Shown here piece by piece: positions 14,885 through 22,429 of a DNA stretch of 32,801 nt. The notes under the pieces were generated by a model, which saw nothing but the letters and a program-made list of their open reading frames with translations, searched no databases and was not told the origin of the DNA. The DNA lies in the NCBI GenBank assembly GCA_017532425.1, contig JAFXJH010000034.1, positions 1-32,801 on the forward strand. Direction: 5' to 3'. This stretch comes from Clostridia bacterium (GTDB taxonomy: Bacteria > Bacillota > Clostridia > Oscillospirales > CAG-272). Made by a program: the position numbers and the translations under genes. Each line of letters begins with the position of its first letter. The first letter of the stretch is position 1.

Positions 14885-16015
14885 ATGCTGATAAGGAAAC
14901 CTGCGATGGGCTGGAATACGTGGAACACCTTTGCTCGCGATATAAATGAGGAGCTCATTCGTGAAATTGCCGATTTTATGGTAAACGAGGGCTATCTTGA
15001 AGCAGGATACGATACGCTCGTTATCGATGATAACTGGCAGGAGGATGAAAGAGTAAACGGAAGACTTGTACCCGATAAGAAGAGATTCCCAAACGGTATA
15101 AAGCCGGTTGCCGATTACGTACACTCAAAAGGACTTAAATTCGGCTTATACTCGGCTGCAGGAGTAAGAACCTGCTGTAATAAGCCCGGCAGCTTCGGAT
15201 ACGAATACGTTGACGCTCAGGATTTTGCTGATTGGGGCGTTGACTATCTTAAATATGATCTCTGCCATTTCCCCGGAAGCGGTGACAGAAAGAGCGCATA
15301 TCTTACGATGTCAATGGCACTTAAGGCGACGGGTCGCGATATTGAATACTCGGGCGCGATATGCGGAGAGGCAGATCCGGGTGAATGGATGCGATCTGTG
15401 GGTGCACATAACTACAGAATGTCGGGAGATATCAACGATTCCTTCGGATCGATAAGATTTATTTCGCAGAAGCGTATGAACGAGCCCGATTTTACCGCTC
15501 CGGGATGCTATGCAGATATGGATATGCTCGTGGTAGGTATGAACGGGGAAGGATACGCGGCAAAGGGAGGGTGTACTTATGATGAATATTTTCTCCATTT
15601 TGCACTTTGGTGCTTCTATGCGTCACCTCTTATGATAGGCTGCGATATCAGAAAAATATCGCCCGAGCATAAGAAAATACTCTTTAATAAAGATCTGATC
15701 GCTATAAATCAGGACGAGGAATGCTGTGCTCCGTATAAGGAAAAGCAGTCCAGATATGCAAATATCTTTAAGGACAAATTTACGATAGCAAAGCAGCTTT
15801 CGGGAAATAAGATCGCATTCGGATTTTTTAATTTCGCAGATTCGAAATTAACACAGACCTCGTATATGACAGATTTCGGTATACCCTCATATGCAAATAA
15901 GAAGCTTCGCTTCAGAAACGTGCAGACAAACGAAAGCTTTACCGTAACAGACGCTCATTCCGTAGAGCTTGCACCTCACTCCTGTGTGGTTTATATTGCG
16001 GAGTTTGCAAACTGA
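14885..16015 (+). CDS. Alpha-galactosidase-like glycoside hydrolase family 27
   Basis: 376 residues after a GGAGG site. GH27 features: MGWNTWNTF at the start, VIDDNWQ, FPNGIKPVADYVHSKG and LKFGLYS. The nucleophile is Asp125 in YLKYDLC and the acid/base is Asp182 in RMSGDIND. A C-terminal beta domain follows from about residue 285. The family hydrolyses terminal alpha-galactose or alpha-N-acetylgalactosamine, and some members act on beta-L-arabinopyranose. Since its neighbour is GH43, an arabinose-containing substrate is possible, but alpha-galactosidase is the default. The usual CEWG-type substrate loop is replaced by CGEADPGEWM, so specificity may differ. No signal peptide. Only 2 bp separate its stop from the next start. 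Confidence 0.85.
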   Translation: MLIRKPAMGWNTWNTFARDINEELIREIADFMVNEGYLEAGYDTLVIDDNWQEDERVNGRLVPDKKRFPNGIKPVADYVHSKGLKFGLYSAAGVRTCCNKPGSFGYEYVDAQDFADWGVDYLKYDLCHFPGSGDRKSAYLTMSMALKATGRDIEYSGAICGEADPGEWMRSVGAHNYRMSGDINDSFGSIRFISQKRMNEPDFTAPGCYADMDMLVVGMNGEGYAAKGGCTYDEYFLHFALWCFYASPLMIGCDIRKISPEHKKILFNKDLIAINQDEECCAPYKEKQSRYANIFKDKFTIAKQLSGNKIAFGFFNFADSKLTQTSYMTDFGIPSYANKKLRFRNVQTNESFTVTDAHSVELAPHSCVVYIAEFAN

Positions 16016-16017
16016 TT

Positions 16018-16215
16018 ATGAGTAGTGAGCTTTGTTCCGAGTGTGCAAGTCCGCTCGTTCGCGATGAAGTGGGACTTACTCTGAAATATTTCGGCACGTA
16101 TTGCAGTGAGCGTTACTGCAAAAAGTGCCTTGCCGAAAAGCTTGAGTGTACAACTAAGCAGCTTGACGAAATGGTAGAATATTTCAAAAGTACGGGCTGT
16201 CCGCTCTTCACCTGA
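16018..16215 (+). CDS. Small Cys-rich protein, probable metal-binding, unknown function
   Basis: 65 residues. The ATG is 2 bp after the GH27 stop. Cysteines lie at CSEC (6 and 9), YCSERYCKKC (29, 34, 37) and GCP (61). The CxxC and CxxC pairs suggest a single zinc or iron site like a zinc ribbon, followed by a short helix (TTKQLDEMVEYFK). I do not recognise the family. It is tightly coupled to the glycoside hydrolase operon and followed by a terminator, so it is expressed with it. It may be a partner, regulator or maturation factor. The order of cysteines is convincing but function is open. Confidence 0.65.
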   Translation: MSSELCSECASPLVRDEVGLTLKYFGTYCSERYCKKCLAEKLECTTKQLDEMVEYFKSTGCPLFT

Positions 16216-16229
16216 CCTTGAGATCTGAT

Positions 16230-16283
16230 AAAATTCCTTCTGTTTTCGCATTTGTGAGAAACAGAAGGAATTTTTATTTTTTT
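16230..16283 (+). terminator. Intrinsic terminator of the glycoside hydrolase operon
   Basis: AAAATTCCTTCTGTTT (16230-16245) pairs with AAACAGAAGGAATTTT (16259-16274), then TTATTTTTTT. A 16-bp stem with a U-tract. Confidence 0.9.
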
Positions 16284-16304
16284 AAAATAATTTTCACTTT
16301 CCTA

Positions 16305-16333
16305 TTGACAAGCTGATTTTTTTATGTTATAAT
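16305..16333 (+). promoter_or_regulatory. Sigma-A promoter of tRNA-His
   Basis: TTGACA (16305-16310), 17-nt spacer, TATAAT (16328-16333) with extended -10 TGT at 16325-16327. The tRNA begins 30 bp downstream. Confidence 0.9.
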
Positions 16334-16363
16334 CGCAACGTTGACTCAAGTTGACGAAAATAT

Positions 16364-16438
16364 GGAGGGCGTAGCTCACTTGGTTAGAGCGCCAGGTTGT
16401 GGCCCTGGAGGTAGTGGGTTCGATTCCCATCGCTCTCC
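16364..16438 (+). tRNA. tRNA-His (anticodon GUG)
   Basis: A full cloverleaf is visible: acceptor GAGGGCG / CGCTCTC, D-arm GCTC...GAGC, anticodon arm CCAGG-TTGTGGC-CCTGG with anticodon GTG, and T-arm GTGGG-TTCGATT-CCCAT. An extra G at -1 (16364) faces C73 (16438), the identity mark of histidine tRNA. The genome does not encode CCA (CCT follows the acceptor), so CCA must be added by tRNA nucleotidyltransferase. Confidence 0.95.
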
Positions 16439-16443
16439 CTCGA

Positions 16444-16482
16444 AAAAAGACTGGTTTAGGCATTAAATCAGTCTTTTTCTTT
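16444..16482 (+). terminator. Intrinsic terminator after tRNA-His
   Basis: GACTGGTTTA (16449-16458) pairs with TAAATCAGTC (16464-16473) with a G-T pair, flanked by AAAAA and TTTTT and followed by CTTTTT. It closes the tRNA unit. Confidence 0.8.
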
Positions 16483-16561
16483 TTGATGTGTAAAATATTA
16501 AAGAATAAATCTGTTTTTTGTTTAAAAGTGTAAAAAAAAAGTTAATTTGAATGAAATTCTA

Positions 16562-16590
16562 TTGTAATTATAGAAAATATAATGTATAAT
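16562..16590 (+). promoter_or_regulatory. Probable sigma-A promoter of the dCMP deaminase operon
   Basis: TTGTAA (16562-16567), 17-nt spacer, TATAAT (16585-16590). The stretch around it is very AT-rich, so the -35 call is less sure than the -10. Confidence 0.6.
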
Positions 16591-16668
16591 ACATTGTTAA
16601 ATTTGATTTTGCGTATTTTTGGTTTGAAACTGCATTTGTAATTATATTGCCGAAGGGAATATTTGATT

Positions 16669-17166
16669 ATGGAAATGAGTGAAAGAATAAGTAAGCCGAA
16701 TTATTATCTCGATATAGCACGAACTGTTGCAAGCAGATCGACTTGTCTGCGCAAAAAATTCGGAGCTGTAATCGTTAAGGACGATACTATCGTATCGACG
16801 GGATACAACGGCGCGCCGCGCGGAAGAAAAAACTGCGATGAGATAGGAAGCTGTATGCGCGATAAGCTCGGTATTCCGAGAGGAGAGCGTTACGAGCTTT
16901 GCCGCTCGGTTCACGCAGAACAGAATGCAATTATCTCCGCTTCAAGAGATCGTATGATAGGCGCAACTCTCTATCTTGCCTGCATTGACAGTAAGACGGG
17001 TGAGCTTGTCGGAGACGTTATGTGCTGTATGATGTGTAAGAGAACGGTAATAAATGCAGGCATCGAAACAGTTGTTATCAAAACGGGCGAAAATGATTAT
17101 AAGACCGTTAAGGTGAGAGACTGGATACATGATGACGACAGTCTTTCGGGCGTGTTTGGATACTAA
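16669..17166 (+). CDS. dCMP deaminase (ComEB-like)
   Basis: 165 residues from the ATG at 16669, 10 nt after GAAGGGA; an in-frame TTG at 16663 is possible. Cytidine-deaminase fold: the zinc ligand and proton shuttle are HAE (82-84) in VHAEQNAI, and the other ligands are C120 and C123 in CCMMCKR. The usual Pro before the first of these Cys is replaced by Cys119. The substrate loop YNGAPRGRKNC and the insert with CMRDK are typical of dCMP deaminases. The enzyme turns dCMP into dUMP for thymidylate synthesis and is often regulated by dCTP and dTTP. It appears to open a chain that continues through RimI and TsaD, 40 bp before the next gene. Role is clear by family. Confidence 0.88.
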   Translation: MEMSERISKPNYYLDIARTVASRSTCLRKKFGAVIVKDDTIVSTGYNGAPRGRKNCDEIGSCMRDKLGIPRGERYELCRSVHAEQNAIISASRDRMIGATLYLACIDSKTGELVGDVMCCMMCKRTVINAGIETVVIKTGENDYKTVKVRDWIHDDDSLSGVFGY

Positions 17167-17206
17167 TTAAACATACGTATATCTTTAGTGATTTTGAGAG
17201 AATAAA

Positions 17207-17956
17207 ATGAGTAAAAAGAAAATAAAGAAAATAAGAGTACAGCAGGGAGCGGCTGTAAAAGAAAAGGAAAAGATCAGTATCCTTCCGTGGATAATAATAG
17301 CGGGTGCAATACTTCTTATAATAGGAATATTCGTACTGTCTGATTTTATAGGAAATTATCACCACGTCAGAAAGTTTTCTTTCGATTATTCCACAGGCGA
17401 GCTTTTGGACAAAAAGAATGATATAACCTACGTAGCGGCTCCGAGAGGATACGAGCCCGTGCGTATATCAAATAAGCCGTATGCAACCGATGGTGACAGA
17501 GAATATTATCAGCTTGGATTTCTCAGTGAGTCGGGAAAAGAGCAGCTTATTTCTACCTCTACCTTGCTTGCAACGTCACACAACGACGGACTTCTTCTGT
17601 ACTATAATCCCAAAGAGTTGAAACTTCCCGATCTTGCATATTTTGAAGCGGATTCGGTTCTTGTTTGTGATATGAACAATAACACTCTTCAAGAGTTTGA
17701 CGCTGACGAGAGCAAGATATTTCTTGACGCCGTTAATGATGATAACAACAAGTGCACAACTCCCGTTGATCCCGATTCCATGTTTACGCTGAGACTTCGC
17801 TCGACAAAGATCCGTTGGATGTCATACTGTGTATATTTGTATGTATCGGGTGAAGATTATTATATAATCGATGATACGGAAAATAAAATGGTGCTTCTTC
17901 CGTCAAACGCGCGTAAGCTTTTTGACGAAGATCTTTTAAAGCTTTTTGATAACTGA
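17207..17956 (+). CDS. Single-pass membrane-anchored protein of unknown function
   Basis: 249 residues. A very basic N-terminal tail (KKKIKKIRVQQ) precedes one TM segment (about 27-48), with the remaining 200 residues predicted outside by the positive-inside rule. The outer part is beta-rich, with repeated short strands such as EYYQLGFL, GLLLYYNP, CVYLYVSGEDYYIID and MVLLPSNARKLF. No family recognised. It lies between dCMP deaminase and RimI with gaps of 40 and 22 bp, so it is probably co-transcribed. The ribosome site is weak (GAGAGAAT). Gene reality is supported by length, codon use and tight spacing. Confidence 0.7.
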   Translation: MSKKKIKKIRVQQGAAVKEKEKISILPWIIIAGAILLIIGIFVLSDFIGNYHHVRKFSFDYSTGELLDKKNDITYVAAPRGYEPVRISNKPYATDGDREYYQLGFLSESGKEQLISTSTLLATSHNDGLLLYYNPKELKLPDLAYFEADSVLVCDMNNNTLQEFDADESKIFLDAVNDDNNKCTTPVDPDSMFTLRLRSTKIRWMSYCVYLYVSGEDYYIIDDTENKMVLLPSNARKLFDEDLLKLFDN

Positions 17957-17978
17957 TATTTTTTTAGGATAGACGATT

Positions 17979-18437
17979 ATGAAGTTTGATATCAGATATT
18001 TTGACCCCGTATTTCTCGATGAGGTTTCCGAAATAGAAAACCGTTCATTTTCAGTTCCGTGGTCAAAAACTTCTTTTGAGGACAGCCTGAAAAATCCTCT
18101 GATCGATTTTTATGTGGCTGTTACCGAAAGTGAGGAAGGAAAAACGTCGGTTGCGGGATATATTCTCACACTTACCGTTTCTCCCGAATGTGAGATACTT
18201 AATATTGCAGTATCTCCCGAATTCAGAAGAAAAGGTATCGCCGAAGGCCTTTTGAATTTTGTTTTTGAAAAAGCTGCCGAAAAGAGATGCGATACGCTTA
18301 TGCTTGAGGTGCGCGAATCAAATTTTGCGGCAAGAAGCCTTTACGAAAAGCTCGGCTTTTACGCTGTCGGACGCCGTAAAGGTTATTATACAAATCCGAT
18401 CGAGGATGCTATACTTATGGATAAAAGCTTGAGCTGA
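17979..18437 (+). CDS. rimI: Ribosomal protein S18-alanine N-acetyltransferase RimI
   Basis: 152 residues, GNAT fold. Acetyl-CoA site: EILNIAVSPEFRRKGIAEGLL with the RRKGIA pyrophosphate loop. The RimI-type C terminus is LEVRESNFAARSLYEKLGF, then RRKGYYTNPIEDAILM, where EDA and the Tyr pair are characteristic. N-terminal IENRSFSVPWS also fits. The family acetylates the N-terminal alanine of ribosomal protein S18. In many Firmicutes rimI sits in a tsaE-tsaB-rimI-tsaD block. Here tsaE and tsaB are absent from the neighbourhood and a membrane protein separates rimI from tsaD. Confidence 0.9.
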   Translation: MKFDIRYFDPVFLDEVSEIENRSFSVPWSKTSFEDSLKNPLIDFYVAVTESEEGKTSVAGYILTLTVSPECEILNIAVSPEFRRKGIAEGLLNFVFEKAAEKRCDTLMLEVRESNFAARSLYEKLGFYAVGRRKGYYTNPIEDAILMDKSLS

Positions 18438-18489
18438 AAAAAGTAAATGCTTGAGATTTATCCGATCTTGAAAGGACGGTGCTGTTACT

Positions 18490-19053
18490 GTGAAAAGATT
18501 TTTTAGTGATTTCCTTTTAAAAACGGGAGTATTTCTTTTGTTGAATCTGCCCGTAATACTCGTTTATTTTGTTGTGGCTATCGTTTTTAAATTTCCTGTG
18601 CTTGATGAGCTTGTTGATATGATCTCCGATAAGTCTGCTGTATTTGAATATGCTTTTAATACGGTACTGTATATTCTGTACGTTGCAGTATATTATCTTA
18701 TTTTGTATCTTGCGATATTTAAAAACAATTCGGCAAGAGTCGCATATCTTAATGCTACGGCAAGCGGAGAATATTCGTTTAAGGGCGAAGCAATTCAGTA
18801 TCTTAAATCCTTCTTTTTAAGCGACCTGTTTGCCGCGGTGCTTGTCTGCACAATTTCCTTTGTTTTAATCGGTACGTTTTCCGAAAATAAATTTCTCAGA
18901 GTTTTGTTTATTACAGAGTACAGCCTTTCACAGATAATAGGTACTGTGGCTGCAGCAGTTTTCTACCTGCTCTTTACATCGCTCTTTATCTTCTTTGCGA
19001 CGGTAACGTCACAGTATATCTGGAATAAAAATCGACTTGGCGGAAAAGCCTGA
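18490..19053 (+). CDS. Four-TM membrane protein of unknown function
   Basis: 187 residues with a GTG start at 18490. The ribosome site GAAAGGA is about 13 nt upstream, a spacing seen at several other genes here. Predicted TM segments are near 9-33, 56-78, 108-130 and 145-170, with a cytoplasmic KNNSARVAYLNA stretch and an EYSFKGEAIQYLKSFF amphipathic piece between the second and third. No catalytic motif or family recognised. It is inserted between rimI and tsaD, 48 bp from tsaD, so it is likely co-transcribed. Confidence 0.65.
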   Translation: MKRFFSDFLLKTGVFLLLNLPVILVYFVVAIVFKFPVLDELVDMISDKSAVFEYAFNTVLYILYVAVYYLILYLAIFKNNSARVAYLNATASGEYSFKGEAIQYLKSFFLSDLFAAVLVCTISFVLIGTFSENKFLRVLFITEYSLSQIIGTVAAAVFYLLFTSLFIFFATVTSQYIWNKNRLGGKA

Positions 19054-19101
19054 GTATTTTCTTTATAACTTGCTTAATATATCCGAAAGGAATTTGCTGA
19101 A

Positions 19102-20109
19102 ATGATAATTTTGGCGTTTGAATCATCTTGTGACGAAACGTCGGTCGCAGTTGCTGAAATCGATAACAATATATATAAGATACGCTCAAACATAGTGGCT
19201 TCTCAGATCACTATGCATACGCTTTACGGTGGGGTAGTGCCCGAAATAGCAAGCCGTGCGCATACCGAAGCCATATCAAAGCTTACGTATGAGGCTTTAA
19301 CAGAGGCGTGTGTTACTCCCGACGATATAGATTTCGTCGCCGTAACCTCAAATCCGGGGCTTATAGGCGCACTTCTTGTGGGTGTAGGCTACGCAAAGGC
19401 GTGGGCGTATGCTCATAATAAACCGCTTGTGGCAGTCAACCATATTAAGGGTCATACTGCGGCGGCATATTATTCGCACGAAGGACTAAAGGCACCGTTT
19501 TTTGCACTTGTTGCATCGGGCGGACATACCTCTATGATAGACGTAAAAAGTCCTACGGAGTATATTACCGTAGGAAGGACACGTGATGACGCGGCAGGTG
19601 AAGCCTTTGACAAGATAGCAAGAATTCTCGGAATAGGCTATCCCGGCGGCGCGGTAATGGACAAGCTTGCTTACGAGGGTAATGAGAAAGCGATAAAGCT
19701 TCCGTGCCCTGCGCTTGCAGACGGTATTGATTTCTCCTTCAGCGGTCTTAAAACAGCTGTAATAAACTACGTAAACAGCGAAAAACAGCGCGGAAATGAA
19801 ATTTCGCACGCCGATATTGCGGCATCGTTTTCTGCGGCGGTCGTTAAGGCGATAATTACCAATTTGAAAAAAGCACACGAAATATACGGATATAAAACTC
19901 TCGTTATAGCGGGAGGAGTTGCCGCAAATTCGCATATACGCGCGGCGGCTGCGGAGTTTGCCGAGAAGCAGGGAATAAGACTGTGTATTCCCGAGAAATC
20001 TCTCTGCGGAGATAATGCCGCAATGATTGCCGCACAGGGTTACCACGAGTATATTGCGGGAAATATAGCCGACAGCTCACTCAATGCTTTTTCATATCAG
20101 GTTACATAA
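19102..20109 (+). CDS. tsaD: tRNA N6-threonylcarbamoyladenosine transferase TsaD
   Basis: 335 residues, the usual TsaD length. ASKHA fold: FESSCDETSVAV at the start, GGVVPEIASRAHTEAI, and the metal site HIKGH with His114 and His118. The glycine-rich VASGGHTS, DDAAGEAFDK and FSFSGLKTA follow, and a C-terminal LCGDNAAMIA supplies the third metal ligand Asp. It transfers the threonylcarbamoyl group to A37 of tRNAs reading ANN codons, together with TsaB and TsaE, which are elsewhere. Start chosen by GAAAGGA 10 nt before the ATG. Nothing unusual in its key residues. Confidence 0.95.
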   Translation: MIILAFESSCDETSVAVAEIDNNIYKIRSNIVASQITMHTLYGGVVPEIASRAHTEAISKLTYEALTEACVTPDDIDFVAVTSNPGLIGALLVGVGYAKAWAYAHNKPLVAVNHIKGHTAAAYYSHEGLKAPFFALVASGGHTSMIDVKSPTEYITVGRTRDDAAGEAFDKIARILGIGYPGGAVMDKLAYEGNEKAIKLPCPALADGIDFSFSGLKTAVINYVNSEKQRGNEISHADIAASFSAAVVKAIITNLKKAHEIYGYKTLVIAGGVAANSHIRAAAAEFAEKQGIRLCIPEKSLCGDNAAMIAAQGYHEYIAGNIADSSLNAFSYQVT

Positions 20110-20442
20110 AATTTTCGGTGATTTGCACAAAGTTTTTCTGCATATAATCGCCGTTTATGCAGTATGATTTGTATATTACAGTGTATATACAGTATGCGAA
20201 AAAATTATACATCTGTGGAAAACTTTTTCTCAAAAGTAGTGTTTTGACGAAAAAATGCGGAAAATACCGATTTAATTGTGGAAAACTCTGTGGATTTTGT
20301 GGATTCATCGCAGTAAAGTAAGATGTTTTTTCTAAACGTGTATACCGTTTTACAAATTGCACAATACCGAATTCTAACGGTACTTGACAAATAAATAATT
20401 TTATGCTTAGCAATAAATTCAAAAAAAGAAAGGTCAATAAAA
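20110..20442 (+). other. 333-bp AT-rich intergenic region with DnaA-box-like 9-mers
   Basis: No gene was found. On the + strand TGTGGAAAA occurs at 20214-20222 and 20277-20285, TGTGGATTT at 20289-20297 and TGTGGATTC at 20298-20306, each within two mismatches of the DnaA box TGTGGATAA. The last three lie within 30 bp. A TTGACA is at 20384-20389 but no convincing -10 lies 17 nt on (TTAGCA), so the promoter of the dehydrogenase gene is only suggested. The ribosome site of the next gene (AAGAAAGG) is at 20425-20432. No clear terminator follows tsaD. Confidence 0.5.
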
Positions 20443-21633
20443 ATGGCAGACAAGGTAGTAGTAAAAGAAAAATACGCAAATGAAATTGACAGCGCAGTGG
20501 AGAAGTACAGAAAGCTTCTGGAGTCTCAGCTTGAAAGAGTTGAGCGAATAAACGCATCCCGTGAAACAGTAGATTACAAGACACTTGATAAGATCATCAT
20601 CGGTGTTTGCGGAGGCGACGGAATCGGTCCCGTTATTACAAATGCCGCAATGAAGGTGCTTGAATACCTCCTTTGCGACGAAGTTAAAAAGGGCAAGGTC
20701 GAATTCAAGGTTATAGACGGTCTTACTATTGAAAACAGAGCCGCACAGAATAAGGCTATTCCCGAGGACGTTCTCGAGGAGCTTAAGAAGTGCACGGTCA
20801 TACTCAAGGGTCCGACAACAACACCCCGTGCAGGCGATCCTTGGCCGAACATTGAAAGCGCAAACGTAGCAATGCGTAAGGAGCTCGACCTCTTTGCTAA
20901 CGTGCGTCCCGTTAAGGTTCCCGAAAAGGGAATCGACTGGACGTTCTTCCGTGAAAATACAGAGGGAAGCTACGCAGTCGGAAGTCAGGGCGTAAACGTA
21001 ACAGACGACCTTGCACTCGATTTCTGCGTTACAACTACAGAGGGTACGGAGAGAATCGCACGCCTTGCATTTGAGTTCGCGCGTGCAAACGGTAAAAAGC
21101 GCGTTTCTATCGTAACAAAGGCGAACGTTATCAAGACAACAGACGGTAAGTTCCTGCGTATTTGCGAAGAGATCGCAAAGGAATATCCCGAGATCACTAC
21201 AGACGAGTGGTTCATCGATATTATGACAGCAAAGCTTGTCGATGAAAAGCGCCGTACAGATTTTCAGGTATTTATACTCCCCAACCTTTACGGAGATATT
21301 ATTACAGACGAAGCGGCTGAATTCCAGGGCGGTGTAGGTACTGCGGGAAGTGCTAATATCGGTAAGAAGTACGCGATGTTTGAAGCAATTCACGGAAGCG
21401 CACCGAGAATGGTAAAGGAAGGACGCGCACAGTATGCGGATCCTTGCTCGACACTCCGCGCTGCAGCACTTCTTCTCTCGCATATAGGCTATCAGGCTGA
21501 GTCTGATAAGCTTTCTGCGGCACTCGATAAATGTATGTTTACCGAAAAGAAGCTTACAGTTACCGGAAGAGATACCGGCGCAACCTGTGAGCAGTTTGCA
21601 GATTACGTAACAGAAACACTTAAGTCGCTTTAA
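20443..21633 (+). CDS. Isocitrate/isopropylmalate-family dehydrogenase, probably isocitrate dehydrogenase
   Basis: 396 residues. Family motifs in order: GVCGGDGIGPVI, KGPTTTPR, the substrate loop NVRPVKVPEKG, FRENTEGSYAVG, TKANVIKTTDGKF, FILPNLYGDIITDEAAEFQGGVGTA with the metal Asp pair, SANIG and FEAIHGSAPRM. It oxidatively decarboxylates a 2-hydroxy acid; the early NVRP and NTEG forms favour isocitrate over isopropylmalate, but cofactor preference is not clear. The first 45 residues are an unusual charged extension (EKYANEIDSAVEKYRKLLES) likely to be a helix. It lies 85 bp before rex, linking it with redox control. A single isocitrate-type enzyme here may supply 2-oxoglutarate for glutamate. 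Confidence 0.85.
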   Translation: MADKVVVKEKYANEIDSAVEKYRKLLESQLERVERINASRETVDYKTLDKIIIGVCGGDGIGPVITNAAMKVLEYLLCDEVKKGKVEFKVIDGLTIENRAAQNKAIPEDVLEELKKCTVILKGPTTTPRAGDPWPNIESANVAMRKELDLFANVRPVKVPEKGIDWTFFRENTEGSYAVGSQGVNVTDDLALDFCVTTTEGTERIARLAFEFARANGKKRVSIVTKANVIKTTDGKFLRICEEIAKEYPEITTDEWFIDIMTAKLVDEKRRTDFQVFILPNLYGDIITDEAAEFQGGVGTAGSANIGKKYAMFEAIHGSAPRMVKEGRAQYADPCSTLRAAALLLSHIGYQAESDKLSAALDKCMFTEKKLTVTGRDTGATCEQFADYVTETLKSL

Positions 21634-21656
21634 TTAAGAATTTAAAATATGAAAAA

Positions 21657-21695
21657 GAGTTTTGTGCGTATTACCGCACAAAACTCGGTTTTCTG
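21657..21695 (+). terminator. Perfect 12-bp hairpin between dehydrogenase gene and rex, terminator or operator
   Basis: GAGTTTTGTGCG (21657-21668), loop TATTAC, CGCACAAAACTC (21675-21686), then GGTTTTCTG. The T-run is short and interrupted, so termination would be partial. The same palindrome contains TTGTG (21662-21666) and CACAA (21677-21681), the half-sites of Rex operators, 10 nt apart instead of the usual 8. Confidence 0.55.
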
Positions 21696-21717
21696 AAGAA
21701 AGGTATGGTTATTGTAA

Positions 21718-22389
21718 ATGCCAAAACCGTTTAAAGATATAGATCTTAAAAAGAGAAACGAGATCCCACAGGCGGTAATAACACGCTTGCCGCGCTATTA
21801 CCGTTATTTAAGACAGCTTGTTGATAAGGGTGAATATCGTATAAGCTCGCTCGCTCTTTCAAGACTTATGGGAACGACCGCATCACAGATTCGTCAGGAT
21901 CTTAACTACTTCGGCGGATTCGGACAGCAGGGATACGGATATAATACTAAAAATCTCTGTGAATGTATAGCAGATATACTCGGAAACAATAACTGCTATA
22001 ACACAGTTATAATAGGTGCGGGAAATCTCGGAAGAGCTATCGCTACCTCGTCATCCTTTGCGCATACTGGACTTTTCCTCAAATGTCTTTTTGACGTAAA
22101 GCCCGAGCTTATAGGTCAGAAGGTAAACGGCTGTGAGATAAAGCATCTTGATGAGATCGACGAGTTCTGGGAAAATAACAGAGTTGACGTCGCTATTCTG
22201 ACTCTTCCGTCGGAAGCGGCTGTCAAGGTCGCTCATAAGCTTGCTGACCTCGGAATTATGGGTATATGGAATTTCTCCGAGGCTGAGCTTGGTCTTGATC
22301 CCGAAAGAGTGGCTGTCAGAGACGTGCACCTTGTAGACTCTTTTATGACACTTTGCTTTGATATAAAAACTATAGAAAACAAGATATAA
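21718..22389 (+). CDS. rex: Redox-sensing transcriptional repressor Rex
   Basis: 223 residues. The N-terminal winged helix is textbook Rex: VITRLPRYYRYLRQL, RISSLALSRLMGTTASQIRQDLNYFG, GFGQQGYGY. The NAD(H)-binding Rossmann domain begins with TVIIGAGNLGRAIA and includes FDVKPELIGQKV and the C-terminal helix IWNFSEAEL that swaps between subunits. Rex represses fermentation and energy genes when NADH is low and releases them when NADH rises. The start is ATG 21718; the ribosome site GAAGAAAGG is 14 nt upstream, longer than usual. A hairpin with Rex-like half-sites lies just upstream, suggesting autoregulation. Confidence 0.95.
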   Translation: MPKPFKDIDLKKRNEIPQAVITRLPRYYRYLRQLVDKGEYRISSLALSRLMGTTASQIRQDLNYFGGFGQQGYGYNTKNLCECIADILGNNNCYNTVIIGAGNLGRAIATSSSFAHTGLFLKCLFDVKPELIGQKVNGCEIKHLDEIDEFWENNRVDVAILTLPSEAAVKVAHKLADLGIMGIWNFSEAELGLDPERVAVRDVHLVDSFMTLCFDIKTIENKI

Positions 22390-22429
22390 GAAATTTTCAA
22401 GTGTAATATTTTAAGAAAGAATTTTAATA

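Noticed and set aside
13856..15124. Long antisense open frame on the minus strand across the GH43 and GH27 genes
   Set aside because: No family motif, no ribosome site, and it mirrors strongly supported genes; a codon-bias shadow. The same holds for the minus-strand frames at 4803-5927 and 20434-21483.
20110..20442. Chromosomal origin of replication
   Set aside because: DnaA-box-like words exist but genes on both sides share direction, dnaA and dnaN are not here, and the words carry mismatches; kept only as a finding.
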